Shown here piece after piece: positions 4,341 to 5,216 of a stretch of DNA of 5,216 nucleotides. Location: contig JAQUNE010000105.1 of the NCBI GenBank assembly GCA_028717765.1, positions 1 to 5,216 on the forward strand, given 5' to 3'. The position numbers were made by a program, and so were the translations under genes. The notes beneath the pieces are model-generated. The model saw only the letters and a list, made by a program, of their open reading frames with translations, was not told the origin of the DNA and did no database searches. Origin of the DNA: Candidatus Omnitrophota bacterium. GTDB lineage: Bacteria; Omnitrophota; Koll11; Gygaellales; Profunditerraquicolaceae. Positions within the stretch are counted from its first letter, which is position 1. Each line of letters begins with the position of its first letter.

Positions 4341-5216
4341 ATGAGAAAATTATGGCTGGGGTTACTTTTTTTAGTTTTACCAATTTTTTCTTTAGCAGAA
4401 AATTTACCGCAACCGCAAGGCCGGGTAAATGATTTCGCTAATGTAATTTCCAGTGATTACCGCGAGAAATTAAACGCCCTGATCCAGGAATTAGAAGAAA
4501 AAACCTCGTCTGAGATCGCGGTGGTTACGGTAAGCTCGATTGCGCCGTATGATGAGATAGAATACGCGCGTTTGATCTTTGATAATTGGAAACCAGGTAA
4601 AAAAGGTAAAGATAACGGCGTATTGGTGCTTTTGGCAGTTAAAGAAAGGCGCTGGCGCATTGAAACCGGTTATGGTGTAGAAGGAATTTTACCGGATGGG
4701 CTTTGCGGTGAGATCGGCCGTAATTATATGGTACCGTATTTTAAAGATGGCAATTACGCAGCTGGGCTCTATTACGGCGTAACTAAGATCGCGAAGGTAA
4801 TCGCGGGAAATACGCCCTTGGATAAAGTTGCTTCTTTGCCCGAAAGGACAGTTTCAAAAAGCAGCGATCCCTTCGCAGGGTTATTCATGATGATTTTTGC
4901 GCTGGGTTTTTTCACACTTTGGAATATACCCTGGCCGATTTTTATTGGGTTACCTTTTACGCTGATCTTTGCTTTATCTTTTGCTGCTGGCTCTCCTTTT
5001 GCGGGGATTTTAGTGATTACAGGTTATCTCATTGCGATGTTTATTCGTTATCGCATTTGGGCTGATATGCCGCCAAGTAGCCGTAAGAGTTTTTTGTATG
5101 TACTTATTTTTGGGCTCGCTACTCTTCCAGGACAACGCACAGGCCGTTTTGGTGGCGGAGGATTTAGCGGAGGCGGGTTTGGAGGAGGGGGTTTTGGTGG
5201 AGGCGGTGGCGGAGGA
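4341..5216 (+). CDS. TPM-domain membrane/secreted protein, 3' end outside the window
   Basis: The open frame of 292 codons runs to the window edge without a stop, so the gene is partial. Residues 1-19 (MRKLWLGLLFLVLPIFSLA) are a Sec signal peptide, with likely cleavage after SLA. A TPM domain follows (about 26-155), with NDFANVIS, a helix of charged residues, SSEIAVVTV, GKDNGVLVLLAVKERRWRIETGYG (88-111, split here only as a landmark) and GILPDGLCGEIGR. Hydrophobic segments at about 179-213, 219-236 and 251-263 would anchor it, and a Gly/Phe-rich tail starts at 270. TPM proteins (YgcG-like) face the periplasm or outside; some plant and bacterial members are linked to photosystem repair or acid phosphatase activity, but the role here is unknown. 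It begins four bases after the previous stop with only a weak ribosome site, so coupling is likely. Confidence 0.9.
   Translation, partial: MRKLWLGLLFLVLPIFSLAENLPQPQGRVNDFANVISSDYREKLNALIQELEEKTSSEIAVVTVSSIAPYDEIEYARLIFDNWKPGKKGKDNGVLVLLAVKERRWRIETGYGVEGILPDGLCGEIGRNYMVPYFKDGNYAAGLYYGVTKIAKVIAGNTPLDKVASLPERTVSKSSDPFAGLFMMIFALGFFTLWNIPWPIFIGLPFTLIFALSFAAGSPFAGILVITGYLIAMFIRYRIWADMPPSSRKSFLYVLIFGLATLPGQRTGRFGGGGFSGGGFGGGGFGGGGGGG
5151..5216 (+). repeat. glycine-rich coding repeat at the window edge
   Basis: A G-rich stretch with GGN codons encodes F followed by runs of Gly (blocks of FGGGG, FSGGG, FGGGG, FGGGGGGG), residues about 271-292 of the TPM protein. Such Gly tails are common at the C-terminus of this family, so the gene probably ends soon after the window. 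The G-runs could slip during replication or sequencing, so the exact length deserves care. Confidence 0.8.

Overview
The window looks like one compact, moderately AT-rich bacterial operon preceded by a tRNA gene, all on the + strand. Layout: tRNA-Pro(GGG) with encoded CCA (3-80); a 147-base non-coding leader made almost entirely of repeated stem-loops (81-227); a PilZ-domain protein (228-581); homoserine dehydrogenase hom (585-1880); threonine synthase thrC (1877-2944); a stand-alone phosphopantothenoylcysteine synthetase coaB (2934-3611); a nucleotidyltransferase-fold protein with a degraded active site (3614-4336); and a secreted or membrane TPM-domain protein that runs off the right edge (4341 to beyond 5216).

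The five gene junctions are a 3-base gap, a 4-base overlap, an 11-base overlap, a 2-base gap and a 4-base gap. No terminator or promoter-sized space separates any of them, so co-transcription and translational coupling are the natural reading. Metabolically, hom and thrC cover two steps of the aspartate-to-threonine branch (aspartate semialdehyde to homoserine, and phosphohomoserine to threonine); no homoserine kinase or aspartokinase is visible here. CoaB makes phosphopantothenoylcysteine for coenzyme A. The PilZ protein is a probable c-di-GMP receptor. The last two genes have no clear link to the metabolic ones.

The organism is bacterial (PilZ, bacterial-type tRNA-Pro with C1-G72, Shine-Dalgarno sites, tight operon). 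From general impressions of protein style and gene packing I would guess an uncultured lineage such as Omnitrophota or a relative, but nothing in the window proves this.

The most unusual signals are: (1) the leader, which has two 27-base hairpins of identical geometry and identical outer arms, whose inner stems differ in four of five base pairs while keeping pairing, with a shared 16-base tail that ends beside the PilZ ribosome binding site; (2) four perfect copies of a 7-base repeat lying inside the start of coaB, whose only ordinary in-frame start is a TTG inside thrC; (3) a nucleotidyltransferase in which the usual Asp-x-Asp metal site reads Asn-x-Asn. No defence system, CRISPR array or transposase is visible.
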